NCBI GenBank assembly: GCA_023957375.1 | Contig: JAMLHB010000002.1 | Location: 1,054,001-1,118,000, forward strand | DNA: 64,000 nucleotides | Direction: 5' to 3' | DNA from: Flavobacteriales bacterium | GTDB taxonomy: Bacteria; Bacteroidota; Bacteroidia; Flavobacteriales_F; PHOS-HE28 | Shown here: in pieces, positions 15,813 through 24,496 of the stretch | Layout: each line of letters begins with the position of its first letter | Position numbering within the stretch: the first letter of the stretch is position 1 | Made by a program: the position numbers and the translations under genes | Notes under the pieces: generated by a model | Told to the model about the DNA's origin: nothing | Databases searched by the model: none | Seen by the model: only the letters and a program-made list of their open reading frames with translations

Positions 15813-17009
15813 ATCCAAGAAGCGCATCCAATTGAGCATCGCTTCTTGCGGCAGACTTACGCCTACGGCTTGTTGACTTCTTGTCGCCAGTAAATGTGCG
15901 GCAGATGGTCAGAGCAATCCTTCGGATTGCCGCCATGTTCTGGCTTCCATGGTCCTTTCGGATGCACGAGCCATCCTCGTCGAAGGTCACGTCAAGTACC
16001 CAATGCACTTGATTCTCAACACCCCAGTGCTGGCGTACCAGGCTGTTGAACCTGGCGGCATCTGCTTGTAGGCTGGAGATGTAGAACCGTATCTCTTCGC
16101 TGCGTTTGCCGGTAGTGACCTCCTCTCTTGTTGAGACAATGCGCACAAGGCTCTTGAGCCCGGCCCAACGGGGGAATCGGTCCTGCAGGTCCGGAGAGTC
16201 AATCACGGCACATGTGCGCGATTCGATGCGGCCATGTCCCTTGTCCCATTGCTCATCCACCGATGAAGGAGCGTTGTGCACGAAGCACATTTCAACTTCC
16301 TCCATCAGCTCGCTCTGATTGCCCTTGGCACCCAGCAGGTACTCCCCGCCCCGGTCCAATATCCCTTCCGCGATCTCGGTCTGGCAGCCCATGGCATCAA
16401 TGCTCACCGCGGCTCCCTTGAGGTCCAACAGGGCCAACAATTCCGGGATGGCCGTGATCTCGTTGCTCTTGTCATCCACTTTCATCTGTGCAAGGACCAC
16501 TTGGTTGCTGCTGCTCCACGCACTGATCACATGGATCGCCTTCTTTCCATTACGGTGGTCATGGCTGCGCCGCAAGGTCTTTCCGTCTATGCTCACCAGC
16601 GCGCCATCCGTACTGCCGCAAACCGCCGAAGTCCATTGCATGAAGCAAGTCCGGAAGGCAATTGGATCCATGCGGCGAAAGAGGTTGCCCAAGATGTCAT
16701 GGGACGGAGTACGGCCATCAAGAAAGTGGCCATGGCTTTGGAGCCAACTCAACCGCTCATCACCAAAATCGGCGATCTCCGTATAGTGCTCACAGTCGGC
16801 TACCACAGCCGAAATGGTCAGGAAGATCAGCGACTGCAGCTCATAGTGCTTGGTGCGGTCAATGCGTGGGTCTTGAAGTTCCTCGAAGTGCGTGAACAGG
16901 GTCATGTGCGGTGTTTTGCCGCAAGAACCAATGCATAAAGCTGGGGATCAAGACCTTGCAAAAAGATCGATCAACCACGAATTGTTCCTATTAAGACGCG
17001 ATAGCCCTG
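15794..17009 (-). mobile_element. Complete ISAs1-type insertion sequence (1216 bp)
   Basis: The element is bounded by perfect 19-bp inverted repeats, CAGGGCTATCGCGTCTTAA at 15794-15812 and its complement at 16991-17009. It is flanked by an exact 10-bp target duplication and carries a single full-length transposase gene on the minus strand whose stop codon lies inside the left repeat. Duplications of 8-10 bp suit the ISAs1 family. Intact ends, exact target copies and an unbroken transposase frame point to a recent insertion. Its tips nearly match those of the non-autonomous element at 36971-37195. Confidence 0.93.
15799..16905 (-). CDS. ISAs1-family DDE transposase
   Basis: The 368-residue protein has the N-terminal DUF4338-like/H-repeat opening FEELQDPRIDRTKHYELQ and the RNase-H-type catalytic region. 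The DDE candidates include VSIDGKTLRRS (about 102) and VSIDAMGCQTEIA (about 166), with a C-terminal RQHWGVENQVHWVLDVTFDED block diagnostic of ISAs1 transposases. The frame is uninterrupted and of normal length, so the element is probably still active. The 3' end overlaps the extended tail of the convergent sua5 gene by 14 bases inside the left inverted repeat. Confidence 0.95.
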   Translation of the reverse strand: MTLFTHFEELQDPRIDRTKHYELQSLIFLTISAVVADCEHYTEIADFGDERLSWLQSHGHFLDGRTPSHDILGNLFRRMDPIAFRTCFMQWTSAVCGSTDGALVSIDGKTLRRSHDHRNGKKAIHVISAWSSSNQVVLAQMKVDDKSNEITAIPELLALLDLKGAAVSIDAMGCQTEIAEGILDRGGEYLLGAKGNQSELMEEVEMCFVHNAPSSVDEQWDKGHGRIESRTCAVIDSPDLQDRFPRWAGLKSLVRIVSTREEVTTGKRSEEIRFYISSLQADAARFNSLVRQHWGVENQVHWVLDVTFDEDGSCIRKDHGSQNMAAIRRIALTICRTFTGDKKSTSRRRKSAARSDAQLDALLGFKTR

Positions 17010-17019
17010 GGCGCGATCC
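17010..17019. repeat. Target-site duplication, right copy
   Basis: GGCGCGATCC directly follows the right inverted repeat and matches 15784-15793. The bases after it (ATAA) complete the pre-insertion final codon and stop of the sua5 gene. Confidence 0.9.
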
Positions 17020-17048
17020 ATAAAATCCCGGCTTAACCTCGACCTTTG

Positions 17049-17056
17049 CACCTTTG
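17049..17056 (+). promoter_or_regulatory. TTTG-type promoter element of dxr
   Basis: CACCTTTG, with a tandem GACCTTTG eight bases before it (17041-17048), resembles TAnnTTTG and sits ten bases before the GTG start of dxr. It lies outside the insertion sequence, so dxr transcription was probably not disrupted. Confidence 0.4.
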
Positions 17057-17066
17057 ACTTTCGGCC

Positions 17067-18254
17067 GTGCCCCAGTCCACCCCGCTCCCCAAACGCATTG
17101 CCATTCTTGGCAGCACCGGTTCCATCGGCACGCAAGCCCTGGAGGTGATCCGGGAACAACCCGGCTACTTGCAGGCCGACCTGTTGGTGGCGGGGCGCAA
17201 CGCGGCCTTGCTGATCGAGCAGGCGAAGGAGTTCAAGCCCAATGCCGTGGTGATCGGTGATGAAGGCCGCCACGGCGAAGTACGCGACGCCCTGTTCCCG
17301 CTGGGGGTGAAGGTGTATGCAGGCGCGAAGGCCATTGAACAGGCGGTGCAGATGGAAAGCATCGACCTGGTGCTCACCGCCATGGTGGGTTTTTCGGGCC
17401 TGCGCCCTACGCTGGCGGCCATAGAAGCCGGAAAACCCATCGCCTTGGCCAACAAGGAAACCTTGGTGGTGGCCGGGGAGCTGGTGACGCAGCGGGCACG
17501 GGAAAAGGGCGTGAACATCTATCCGGTGGACAGTGAACACTCGGCCATTTTCCAGTGTATGGCGGGGGAATGGGGCAACCCGATCGAAAAGGTCACCCTC
17601 ACGGCCAGCGGTGGCCCCTTCCGGGGTTGGAGCCGAACACAGATGGCCAAGGTAACCAAGGCCGAGGCCCTGAAGCACCCCAACTGGGCCATGGGCGCCA
17701 AGGTCACCATCGATAGCGCCAGCCTGATGAACAAAGGCCTGGAGGCCATTGAGGCCAAATGGCTCTTCGGCCTGGCTCCCCACCAGGTGGATATCGTGGT
17801 GCATGCCCAAAGCATCATCCACAGCCTGGTGCAGTTTCAGGACGGCAGCCTGAAAGCGCAACTGGGCCTGCCCAGCATGAAACTGCCCATCCAATACGCC
17901 CTGACCTATCCGCACAGGCTGCCCACGGACTGGCCGCGGTTCGATTTTGCCCAATACGGCCAGCTCACCTTCGAGCCACCGGACACGGAAGCTTTTCCCA
18001 ATCTGCGCTTGGCCTTGGAGGCCATGCGGCGCGGCGGCAACACCCCGTGCGTGCTGAACGCGGCCAACGAGGTGGCGGTAGAGGCTTTTTTAGAGGAGCG
18101 CATCGGCTTTTTGGAAATGAGCGACATGGTGGGGGAATGCTTGGCCAAAGCCACCTTTGTACCTTCACCGGGTCTTGCCGACCTGGAAGCCACCGATGCT
18201 GAAACCCGCCGCACCGCCCGCGAGGCGTTGAAACACCCCGCATGGAGACACTGA
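17067..18254 (+). CDS. dxr: 1-deoxy-D-xylulose 5-phosphate reductoisomerase
   Basis: Dxr converts 1-deoxyxylulose 5-phosphate to methylerythritol 4-phosphate with NADPH in the non-mevalonate isoprenoid pathway. The 395-residue protein has the NADPH-binding motif RIAILGSTGSIGTQALEV at 10-27, the ALANKETLVVAG block, and the metal/substrate segment YPVDSEHSAIFQC. The SGGPFRGWS flexible loop and the MGAKVTIDSASLMNKGLE signature follow. The start codon is GTG. It overlaps the next gene, rseP, by 13 bases, indicating a coupled dxr-rseP operon. Confidence 0.97.
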   Translation: MPQSTPLPKRIAILGSTGSIGTQALEVIREQPGYLQADLLVAGRNAALLIEQAKEFKPNAVVIGDEGRHGEVRDALFPLGVKVYAGAKAIEQAVQMESIDLVLTAMVGFSGLRPTLAAIEAGKPIALANKETLVVAGELVTQRAREKGVNIYPVDSEHSAIFQCMAGEWGNPIEKVTLTASGGPFRGWSRTQMAKVTKAEALKHPNWAMGAKVTIDSASLMNKGLEAIEAKWLFGLAPHQVDIVVHAQSIIHSLVQFQDGSLKAQLGLPSMKLPIQYALTYPHRLPTDWPRFDFAQYGQLTFEPPDTEAFPNLRLALEAMRRGGNTPCVLNAANEVAVEAFLEERIGFLEMSDMVGECLAKATFVPSPGLADLEATDAETRRTAREALKHPAWRH

Positions 18255-19594
18255 TCTACGCCGGCCAGCTCATCGTGGGCTTGTCCATCCTGGTGGCCCT
18301 GCACGAATTTGGCCACTTCCTGCCCGCCAAGCTCTTCGGTATGCGGGTGGACAAGTTCTTCCTGTTTTTCGACGCACCCTACGCGCTGGTGAAGAAAAAG
18401 ATCGGCCAAACCGTGTATGGCATCGGCTGCCTGCCCTTCGGTGGTTATGTGAAGATCGCCGGCATGGTGGACGAAAGCCTGGATGCGGAACAAAAGGAAC
18501 GCATGCAGCGGCCGCCCGAGCCGTGGGAGTTCCGCGCAAAACCCGTGTGGCAGCGCTTGATCGTGATGGTGGGCGGGGTGACCGTGAACGTATTGCTGGC
18601 CTTTGCCATCTATGCCATGGTGATGTTCACATGGGGGCGGGAATACCTGCCGGTGAAGAATCTTACCTACGGCGTGGCGCCCAGCGCGCTGATGAAAAGC
18701 GAAGGCTTCCAGGACGGTGACAAGATCTTGGACCTTGATGGCAAGGAGCCCCAAACCCTCGGGGATGCTTCCTTGGCCATCTTGATCGACGGGGCGAAAC
18801 ACGTGACCGTGGAGCGCGAAGGCCCCGATGGAAAACCGGAGAAGAAAACCATCGAGTTGAGCGCGGACATCCAGGAGCGCATCTTGGAGAGCAACGACAA
18901 GTCACTTTTCAGCGTGCGGTTCCCCTTCTATGTGGATTCGGTGCTTCCAGGCCACAATGCCGAGGGAACCGGCAGCTTCCGCAAGGGCGACCGCATCATT
19001 GCCGTCAATGGCCGGCCGGCCCGGTACTTCCAGGACTTTGTGGAGGAGGTGAAGGACAAGAAGGACCGCCAGGTGGAAGTGACGCTCCTGCGCGAAGGGC
19101 ACCAAGTGCGCATACCGGTGAAGGTGGACGCTGATGGCATCGTGGGCTTGATGCCCAAGCCACCGGCGGACTATTTCACTTTCGCCAAGGAGGAATACGG
19201 CTTCTTTGCCAGCATCCCCGCAGGCATCAGCTACGGGTGGCAGCGCCTGAAGGATAACGTTTCCTCCTTCAAGCTGCTGGGCAGCAAGGCGGGCATGAAG
19301 CAGATGGGCGGACTGATCGCCATGAGCAAGGCCTATGGGCCGCAATGGGTGTGGCAGCGGTTCTGGGAGATGACCGCATTCCTGTCCTTGGCACTGGCCG
19401 TGCTGAACATCCTGCCCATTCCGGCTTTGGACGGCGGCCACGTGATGTTCCTGCTCTATGAGGCCGTGGCGCGCAAACCAGCCAATCCCAAAGTGCTGGA
19501 ATACGCCCAACTGGCCGGGATGGTGTTCCTGCTCACCGTGATCATTGCGGTGAACGGGCACGATCTGGTGAAGCTGATCACGGGAAAGCTGTAA
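18242..19594 (+). CDS. rseP: RIP site-2 zinc metalloprotease RseP
   Basis: This 450-residue inner-membrane protease cuts substrates within the membrane, typically anti-sigma factors or leftover signal peptides. The zinc motif HEFGH lies at 21-25 in the first transmembrane helix. One or two PDZ-like domains lie between about 140 and 330 (PSALMKSEGFQDGDKIL; GTGSFRKGDRIIAVNG). The third catalytic ligand is in LNILPIPALDGGHVMFLLYE near 395-415. Beginning inside dxr matches the frequent dxr-rseP gene order. The partner anti-sigma factor is not in the window. Confidence 0.95.
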   Translation: METLIYAGQLIVGLSILVALHEFGHFLPAKLFGMRVDKFFLFFDAPYALVKKKIGQTVYGIGCLPFGGYVKIAGMVDESLDAEQKERMQRPPEPWEFRAKPVWQRLIVMVGGVTVNVLLAFAIYAMVMFTWGREYLPVKNLTYGVAPSALMKSEGFQDGDKILDLDGKEPQTLGDASLAILIDGAKHVTVEREGPDGKPEKKTIELSADIQERILESNDKSLFSVRFPFYVDSVLPGHNAEGTGSFRKGDRIIAVNGRPARYFQDFVEEVKDKKDRQVEVTLLREGHQVRIPVKVDADGIVGLMPKPPADYFTFAKEEYGFFASIPAGISYGWQRLKDNVSSFKLLGSKAGMKQMGGLIAMSKAYGPQWVWQRFWEMTAFLSLALAVLNILPIPALDGGHVMFLLYEAVARKPANPKVLEYAQLAGMVFLLTVIIAVNGHDLVKLITGKL

Positions 19595-19704
19595 CCGGTA
19601 CCGCACATCCTGCGGCCCCCGGCCCTGTACGCTTGCCAAGGGAGGGAGGCGGCCGGTGCAACCGTTCAAGCGTGCTGTGCGTAGGAACATCCAAAGCTTC
19701 CGCC

Positions 19705-20064
19705 ATGCCACACGTGATGGTTGTTGAGGACGATGCCTTGGTACGCCGTGCCATTGCCTTTTGTGCCATGGATTCCCATTGGCGCGTCACCACGCTCTGC
19801 GACGGCCGCGAACTGGGGCGCATGATCGAGGACGAACCCGCCGACCTGCTGTTGATCGACCTCGGTCTTCCGCATGTGGACGGCCTTGCCCTGGTGGAAG
19901 AGCTGCGCGCCAGGGGAAACAACACCCCGGTGCTCGTCATCACGGCCCAAGAGCTGCCACACCTGCGGGAGATCGTGATGGGGGCCGGGGCCAACGACTT
20001 GTTGCACAAACCGTTCGATCCGGACGACCTGCTGCAGCGGATGCGCCTGTTGCTGGCCGCATAG
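19705..20064 (+). CDS. Stand-alone response-regulator receiver protein
   Basis: The 119-residue protein is a lone receiver domain: acidic residues EDD at 8-10, phosphoacceptor aspartate at 52 in LLLIDLGLPHVDG, and the lysine at 102 in LLHKPFDPDDLL. No output domain and no adjacent kinase are present. The first ATG in a good context (19705) is chosen because it places the first beta strand (MPHVMVVEDD) at the N-terminus as usual. Confidence 0.85.
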   Translation: MPHVMVVEDDALVRRAIAFCAMDSHWRVTTLCDGRELGRMIEDEPADLLLIDLGLPHVDGLALVEELRARGNNTPVLVITAQELPHLREIVMGAGANDLLHKPFDPDDLLQRMRLLLAA

Positions 20065-20095
20065 CCCGACTTCCGTTCGGGGTGCCGCGTTGAAC

Positions 20096-20103
20096 CACCT
20101 TTG
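20096..20103 (+). promoter_or_regulatory. TTTG-type promoter element before the FAD oxidoreductase
   Basis: CACCTTTG ends four bases before the GTG at 20108, matching the near-leaderless spacing at other genes here. It favours the GTG over the in-frame TTG at 20090. Confidence 0.4.
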
Positions 20104-20107
20104 CAAC

Positions 20108-21130
20108 GTGCAATACGATGTGCTCATTCTGGGCCACGGCATCGCCGGGGCGGTATTCGCCGAAACCTGCCGGATGCGGGGATTGTCCGTGCATGTATTC
20201 GACCAAAAGCGTGAGGGAAACGCCTCCATGGCGGCCGCCGGCCTGGTCAATCCGGTGGTGTTGCGGCGTGACGTGCCCGTTTGGCGCGCAACAGAGTTGA
20301 TGACCGCCATGCGCACGTTTTACGCCGATTGGGAACGGCATCTCGGTATTTCATGCTGGCATCCCACCCCGTTAGTGAAGCTCTTCCCCACGGCAAACGA
20401 CGTGCGGCAGTGGAAGCGCGCCATGGCAGACCCGGCCACCGCCCCATTCATCACCTGCCAACCCGAACCCGAGGTGGATGCATCGCCCTTGCGCGCTCCC
20501 CACGGGTACGGAACCGTTACCCATGCCGGGTGGTTGGACATACCGCTGCTGTTGGAAGCGCACCGGAGCAGCTTGGCCCTGGAAGGCCGGTTGGCGGAAA
20601 GGGAAGTAAGGCCGACCGATATCCGCACGGAGCCGGGCGGAATACGCGTCGGCGAGGTGCACGGCCGCTGGTTGGTGGAGTGCACGGGGTCCTTCTCCAC
20701 AGCCCAGGGATTGTTGCCAGTGAAGGGCGAAACGCTGACCGTGCGCATCCCGGGCCTTCGCCTCGGCCGCATGATCCATGGCAAGGCGGGCCTGCAACCC
20801 GTGGCCGACGGGCTTTTTCGTGTGGGCGCCACGTTCAAGTGGACGGACCTGTGGGAAGGACCGACCCAAGAGGCGCGCACGGCGCTGTTGGAGCAATTGT
20901 GGGCCACGGTGGATGCGCCGGTGGAGGTGGTGGCACAGCACGCCGGGGTGCGCCCGGCCGTGCGCGACCGCCGACCCCTGCTCGGGAAAACTGGGCCACA
21001 TACGGTCCTGTTCAACGGCATGGGCACGCGTGGTGTGATGCTGGCACCTTGGTGCGCCGCGCACCTGCTGGAGCATCTGATGGACGGTAAACCGCTGGAC
21101 CCCGAGGTGGATCGTTCGCGCTTCGATTGA
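20108..21130 (+). CDS. FAD-dependent oxidoreductase (DAO family)
   Basis: The 340-residue protein begins with a Rossmann FAD-binding motif (DVLILGHGIAGAVFAE, then the acidic end of strand 2 in VHVFDQK). It continues with the DAO-type AAAGLVNPVVLRR segment and ends with GMGTRGVMLAPWCAAHLLEHL, the C-terminal FAD-contacting motif. It resembles the oxidase half of MnmC and glycine/D-amino-acid oxidases, but the substrate cannot be read. The GTG start is chosen from the promoter position and the position of the first beta strand. Downstream, the convergent glutamate-synthase-like gene ends 13 bases away. Confidence 0.85.
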   Translation: MQYDVLILGHGIAGAVFAETCRMRGLSVHVFDQKREGNASMAAAGLVNPVVLRRDVPVWRATELMTAMRTFYADWERHLGISCWHPTPLVKLFPTANDVRQWKRAMADPATAPFITCQPEPEVDASPLRAPHGYGTVTHAGWLDIPLLLEAHRSSLALEGRLAEREVRPTDIRTEPGGIRVGEVHGRWLVECTGSFSTAQGLLPVKGETLTVRIPGLRLGRMIHGKAGLQPVADGLFRVGATFKWTDLWEGPTQEARTALLEQLWATVDAPVEVVAQHAGVRPAVRDRRPLLGKTGPHTVLFNGMGTRGVMLAPWCAAHLLEHLMDGKPLDPEVDRSRFD

Positions 21131-21143
21131 TCCCGTATTCCCC

Positions 21144-22676
21144 CTATCGCGTGCCGCCGGGAGAGGCGTGCATCACTTGCCCCAAGCCGTCGGGGAAATA
21201 GCGGTTGGCCAATGCCACGAATTCGTCGCCGCGCATCAGGTGGTCCATGCCCACGTCTTCCACGTGGTCCAGTCCGCAGGCCGCCAACAACTCCATCAGG
21301 GTGAGCAGGGTGTTGCGGTGGAAGTTGAACACACGCTCACTTTTCTCGGGCACCACGATGCCGCGCACCAGGGAGCGGTCGTGCGTGGTGATGCCCGTGG
21401 GGCAGGTGTTGGTGTTGCATCGCAACGCTTGGATGCATCCCAGGGAGAACATGAAGCCGCGGGCACTGTTGCACAGGTCGGCACCCAAAGCCAGCATCTT
21501 CATCAGGCGGGCTGCGGTAACCACTTTTCCGCTGGCGATGATCTTCACCTCCCCGTGCAGCCCGTAGCGCTCCAGGGTGCGGCGCACGAACATCAGGGCG
21601 GGCTCGATGGGCATGCCCACACTGTCCGTGAATTCCAGCGGTGACGCGCCGGTGCCTCCTTCGGCGCCGTCCACGGTGATGAAATCCGGGCGCATGCCAG
21701 TTTCGGCCATCAACGCACAGATCTCGGTGAACTCATCGGTGCGCCCGATGCACAGCTTGAACCCCACCGGAAGCCCACCGCTGAGCTCGCGCAGCTTGGT
21801 GATGAACTCCAGCAGCCCGCGGGCATCGCTGAACGCGCTGTGGCCCGGGGGCGAAAGCACGGTGGTATGCGGTTCAATATGGCGGATGCGGGCGATCTCG
21901 GGCGTGTTCTTCACCGCCGGAAGCACCCCGCCATGGCCCGGCTTGGCGCCTTGGGAGAGCTTCAGTTCGATCATGCGCACTTGGTGGTGCTGGGTCACCT
22001 TGGTACGGAACAGCTCGGGGTCGAAATCACCATGCTCATCCCGGCAGCCGAAGTAACCGGTGCCGATCTGCCACACCAGGTCGCCGCCTGGTTTCAGGTG
22101 GTGGTCGCTCAATCCGCCCTCACCCGTGTTGTGGTAGAATCCCCCCTTGCGCGCCCCGGTGTTCAAGGCCAACACTGCGCGGTCGCTCAAAGCTCCGAAG
22201 CTCATGGCGGAGATGTTCAACAAGGAGGCCATGTAGGGCTTCTTGCAAAGAGCGCCGCCGATCTTTACGCGGGGTGGATCGGCGGGCACCTCTTTCGGGT
22301 AAATGGTGTGGCGGATGCCCTCGTAGTTTGCCGCATTGATGTCCAGCTGGGTGCCGAAGGGCACGGTATCCATCACGTTCTTGGCACGTTGGTATACCAA
22401 GGAGCGCTGCTGGCGGCTGAAGGGCCGTCCGTCGGTATGGCGTTCGATGAAATACTGCTGGATCTCGGGCGAGATGCCCTCGAAGGCATACCGGAAGTAG
22501 CCTAGCAAAGGGAAGTTTCGCAGGATGGTATGCCGTTTCTGCACCAGGTTCCACACACCTAACAAAAACAAGGGGCCTACCACCACGAACGCCCAGAGGA
22601 ACGCTGGGTTGAACCAACTTGCGGCACAGATCAGAACTGCGACCCCAAGGCTCACCAAATAGAACGTCTTGCGCAT
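21144..22676 (-). CDS. FMN-binding glutamate synthase-like membrane protein
   Basis: The 510-residue protein has two N-terminal transmembrane helices (residues 4-40). It then carries a glutamate-synthase central/FMN domain: NISAMSFGALS, the MIELKLSQGAKPGHGG block, TVDGAEGGTGASPLEF and an Fe-S cysteine cluster near QALRCNTNTCPTGITT. Such stand-alone GltB-domain proteins lack the amidotransferase domain and are not proven glutamate synthases; an FMN-dependent oxidoreductase of unknown substrate is safest. The start at 22676 precedes the first membrane helix directly. Confidence 0.9.
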   Translation of the reverse strand: MRKTFYLVSLGVAVLICAASWFNPAFLWAFVVVGPLFLLGVWNLVQKRHTILRNFPLLGYFRYAFEGISPEIQQYFIERHTDGRPFSRQQRSLVYQRAKNVMDTVPFGTQLDINAANYEGIRHTIYPKEVPADPPRVKIGGALCKKPYMASLLNISAMSFGALSDRAVLALNTGARKGGFYHNTGEGGLSDHHLKPGGDLVWQIGTGYFGCRDEHGDFDPELFRTKVTQHHQVRMIELKLSQGAKPGHGGVLPAVKNTPEIARIRHIEPHTTVLSPPGHSAFSDARGLLEFITKLRELSGGLPVGFKLCIGRTDEFTEICALMAETGMRPDFITVDGAEGGTGASPLEFTDSVGMPIEPALMFVRRTLERYGLHGEVKIIASGKVVTAARLMKMLALGADLCNSARGFMFSLGCIQALRCNTNTCPTGITTHDRSLVRGIVVPEKSERVFNFHRNTLLTLMELLAACGLDHVEDVGMDHLMRGDEFVALANRYFPDGLGQVMHASPGGTR

Positions 22677-22827
22677 GGCGGTGAATTTATGGCAGTGTGC
22701 TCGCACGGGCGTGCACGGTGCCTTTGGCCAACACGCGGGAGGCGGAAAAGGTGCGCAAGTCGTTAGCGCGTCGGGGGCGTAAAACCCGGCTGTGTGCGGT
22801 GGTGTTCCGCGCGGTCCTATGGAATGG

Positions 22828-23820
22828 TTACCCGCCGATGCTCACCATGGGCCGCGTGCTCAGGCCGTGCAACACCTCCTGCTGCGTGTCGGGCTGGAAC
22901 GCAGGGAGCCCGCCCAGCATCTTGTGCTTGGCCCAAACGTTGGCTTGGACCAGCGGGGCCAGGTCATCGCCGTTGCGCAAGGCCGTGAGCAGGTCTGTTT
23001 CCTCGCGGGCAAAGAGGCAGTTGCGCATCTTGCCTTCCGCCGTAAGGCGCAGGCGGTCGCAGCTGCCGCAGAACGGCTCTGTCACCGTGCTGATCACCGC
23101 GAAAGTGCCCTTCCAACCTTTTACCCGGTAAGCCTTGGCCGTACTGTGCGGATCGTCGTCCAGCTTTTCAACCGCATGTACGCTGCCGATGCGGCCGAGC
23201 ATTTCCGCGTAGGTGTACACCCGTTCACGGCCCCACTTGTTCCCGGCAAAGGGCATGAACTCGATGAAGCGCACGTGCACGTTGCGGTGTTGCGTGAGCC
23301 CCACAAAGCGCAGCAGCTCGTCGTCGTTGATGCCGCGCATCACCACCATGTTCAGCTTCACATGGAACCCCAGTTCGAGGGCTTGTTCGATGTTCGCGAG
23401 GATGCGGCCGTGACCGTCCCTGCGCGAGAGCTGGCGGAAGCGTTCCGCATCGAACGTGTCCAAGCTGATGTTGAGGTGCTGCAGTCCGGCTTCCTTCAGT
23501 TTCTCGGCGAACAGGTGCAGGCGCATGCCGTTGGTGGAGAGCCCCAGTTTTACCGGCAAGGCGGCCATGTCGCGCACGATCTCCACCACGTCCGGGCGCA
23601 TCAACGGCTCACCGCCGGTGAGGCGGACCTTGGTAATTCCGTATTCCCCGACAAAGAGGGCGGCCAGCGTGCGGATCTCCCCACGCGTCATCAGCTTGTC
23701 GCGGTGCAGGAAATGCTGCTCCTCGGGCATGCAATAGGTACAGCGCAGGTCGCACTTGTCCACAATGCTGATCCGCAGGCTGCGGTGCGTGCGTGCGAAG
23801 CGGTCCGTTAGCAGGGGCAT
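22828..23820 (-). CDS. moaA: GTP 3',8-cyclase MoaA
   Basis: MoaA is a radical SAM enzyme that starts molybdenum-cofactor synthesis by rearranging GTP to 3',8-cyclo-GTP. The 330-residue protein has the radical SAM cluster CDLRCTYC (cysteines 23, 27, 30), the GGEPLMRPD motif and the C-terminal second cluster (CGSCDRLRLTAEG and CLFA). It ends with the catalytically important Gly-Gly pair. The start at 23820 is supported by the promoter element just upstream. No other moa, moe or mog gene is adjacent. fdhD lies 2 kb away. Confidence 0.96.
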   Translation of the reverse strand: MPLLTDRFARTHRSLRISIVDKCDLRCTYCMPEEQHFLHRDKLMTRGEIRTLAALFVGEYGITKVRLTGGEPLMRPDVVEIVRDMAALPVKLGLSTNGMRLHLFAEKLKEAGLQHLNISLDTFDAERFRQLSRRDGHGRILANIEQALELGFHVKLNMVVMRGINDDELLRFVGLTQHRNVHVRFIEFMPFAGNKWGRERVYTYAEMLGRIGSVHAVEKLDDDPHSTAKAYRVKGWKGTFAVISTVTEPFCGSCDRLRLTAEGKMRNCLFAREETDLLTALRNGDDLAPLVQANVWAKHKMLGGLPAFQPDTQQEVLHGLSTRPMVSIGG

Positions 23821-23828
23821 GGCAGGCA

Positions 23829-23836
23829 CAAAGGTA
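23829..23836 (-). promoter_or_regulatory. TAnnTTTG promoter element of moaA
   Basis: On the minus strand this reads TACCTTTG, an exact match to the Bacteroidota -7 element, eight bases before the moaA ATG. The divergent glycosylase gene starts 56 bases away and has its own CAACTTTG just before its ATG. Confidence 0.6.
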
Positions 23837-23891
23837 CCAAGGCGGGGGAGGGGAGGCGCTTCCGTGTGGCGCCACGCACCAACTTTGCGCG

Positions 23892-24476
23892 ATGCCGAAT
23901 GGGAACAAGGTGCGCTGCCCGTGGTGCCTGAAGGACGAAACGTACATGCGCTACCACGACGAAGTGTGGGGCGTACCGGAGCACGACGACCGCAAGTTGT
24001 TTGCGAAACTGGTGCTGGACGGTGCACAGGCCGGCCTGAGCTGGTACACCATTCTGGTCCGCAGTGAAGGTTACCGCAAGGCCTACCACAACTGGGACGT
24101 GGCCCGCATCGCACGCTATGGCGCGAAGGACGTCGAGCGCCTGATGAACGATCCGGGCATCATCCGCAACCGCGCAAAGATCAACGCCTCCATCACCAAT
24201 GCCCGGGCTTGGCTGAAGATCATGGAGGATGGCCCGGGGTCCTTCGACCGGTTCCTATGGAAACATGTAGGCTACAAAACCGTGGTGAACCGTTGGATGC
24301 ACCCCGGCCAGGTGCCGGCCAGTACACCGCTCAGTGACGCCCTTAGCCGGGATCTGGTGAAACACGGCTTCAAGTTCACGGGAACCACCATCGTTTACGC
24401 GTTCATGCAAGCCTGCGGCTTAGTGGACGACCACTTGGAAAGCTGTTGGCGGCGCACTGCGGGACGATCGCGCTGA
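23892..24476 (+). CDS. tag: DNA-3-methyladenine glycosylase I
   Basis: Tag removes 3-methyladenine from alkylated DNA as the first step of base-excision repair. The 194-residue protein shows the family opening VRCPWCLKDETYMRYHDEVWG, with zinc-binding cysteines and an essential glutamate. The catalytic-domain block GAQAGLSWYTILVRSEGYRKA and the C-terminal GFKFTGTTIVYAFMQACGLVDDH with the conserved histidine follow. The ATG at 23892 follows a TTTG promoter element closely. It converges on the GT87-type gene with a 20-base gap. Confidence 0.96.
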   Translation: MPNGNKVRCPWCLKDETYMRYHDEVWGVPEHDDRKLFAKLVLDGAQAGLSWYTILVRSEGYRKAYHNWDVARIARYGAKDVERLMNDPGIIRNRAKINASITNARAWLKIMEDGPGSFDRFLWKHVGYKTVVNRWMHPGQVPASTPLSDALSRDLVKHGFKFTGTTIVYAFMQACGLVDDHLESCWRRTAGRSR

Positions 24477-24496
24477 TGTACGGTCCCTGCGCGCCG

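Noticed and set aside
21256-21271. Weak parS-like sequence in the glutamate-synthase-like gene
   Set aside because: Three of sixteen positions differ, two of them in the inner arms, and it is isolated from the mnmG cluster; a coding coincidence is more likely.
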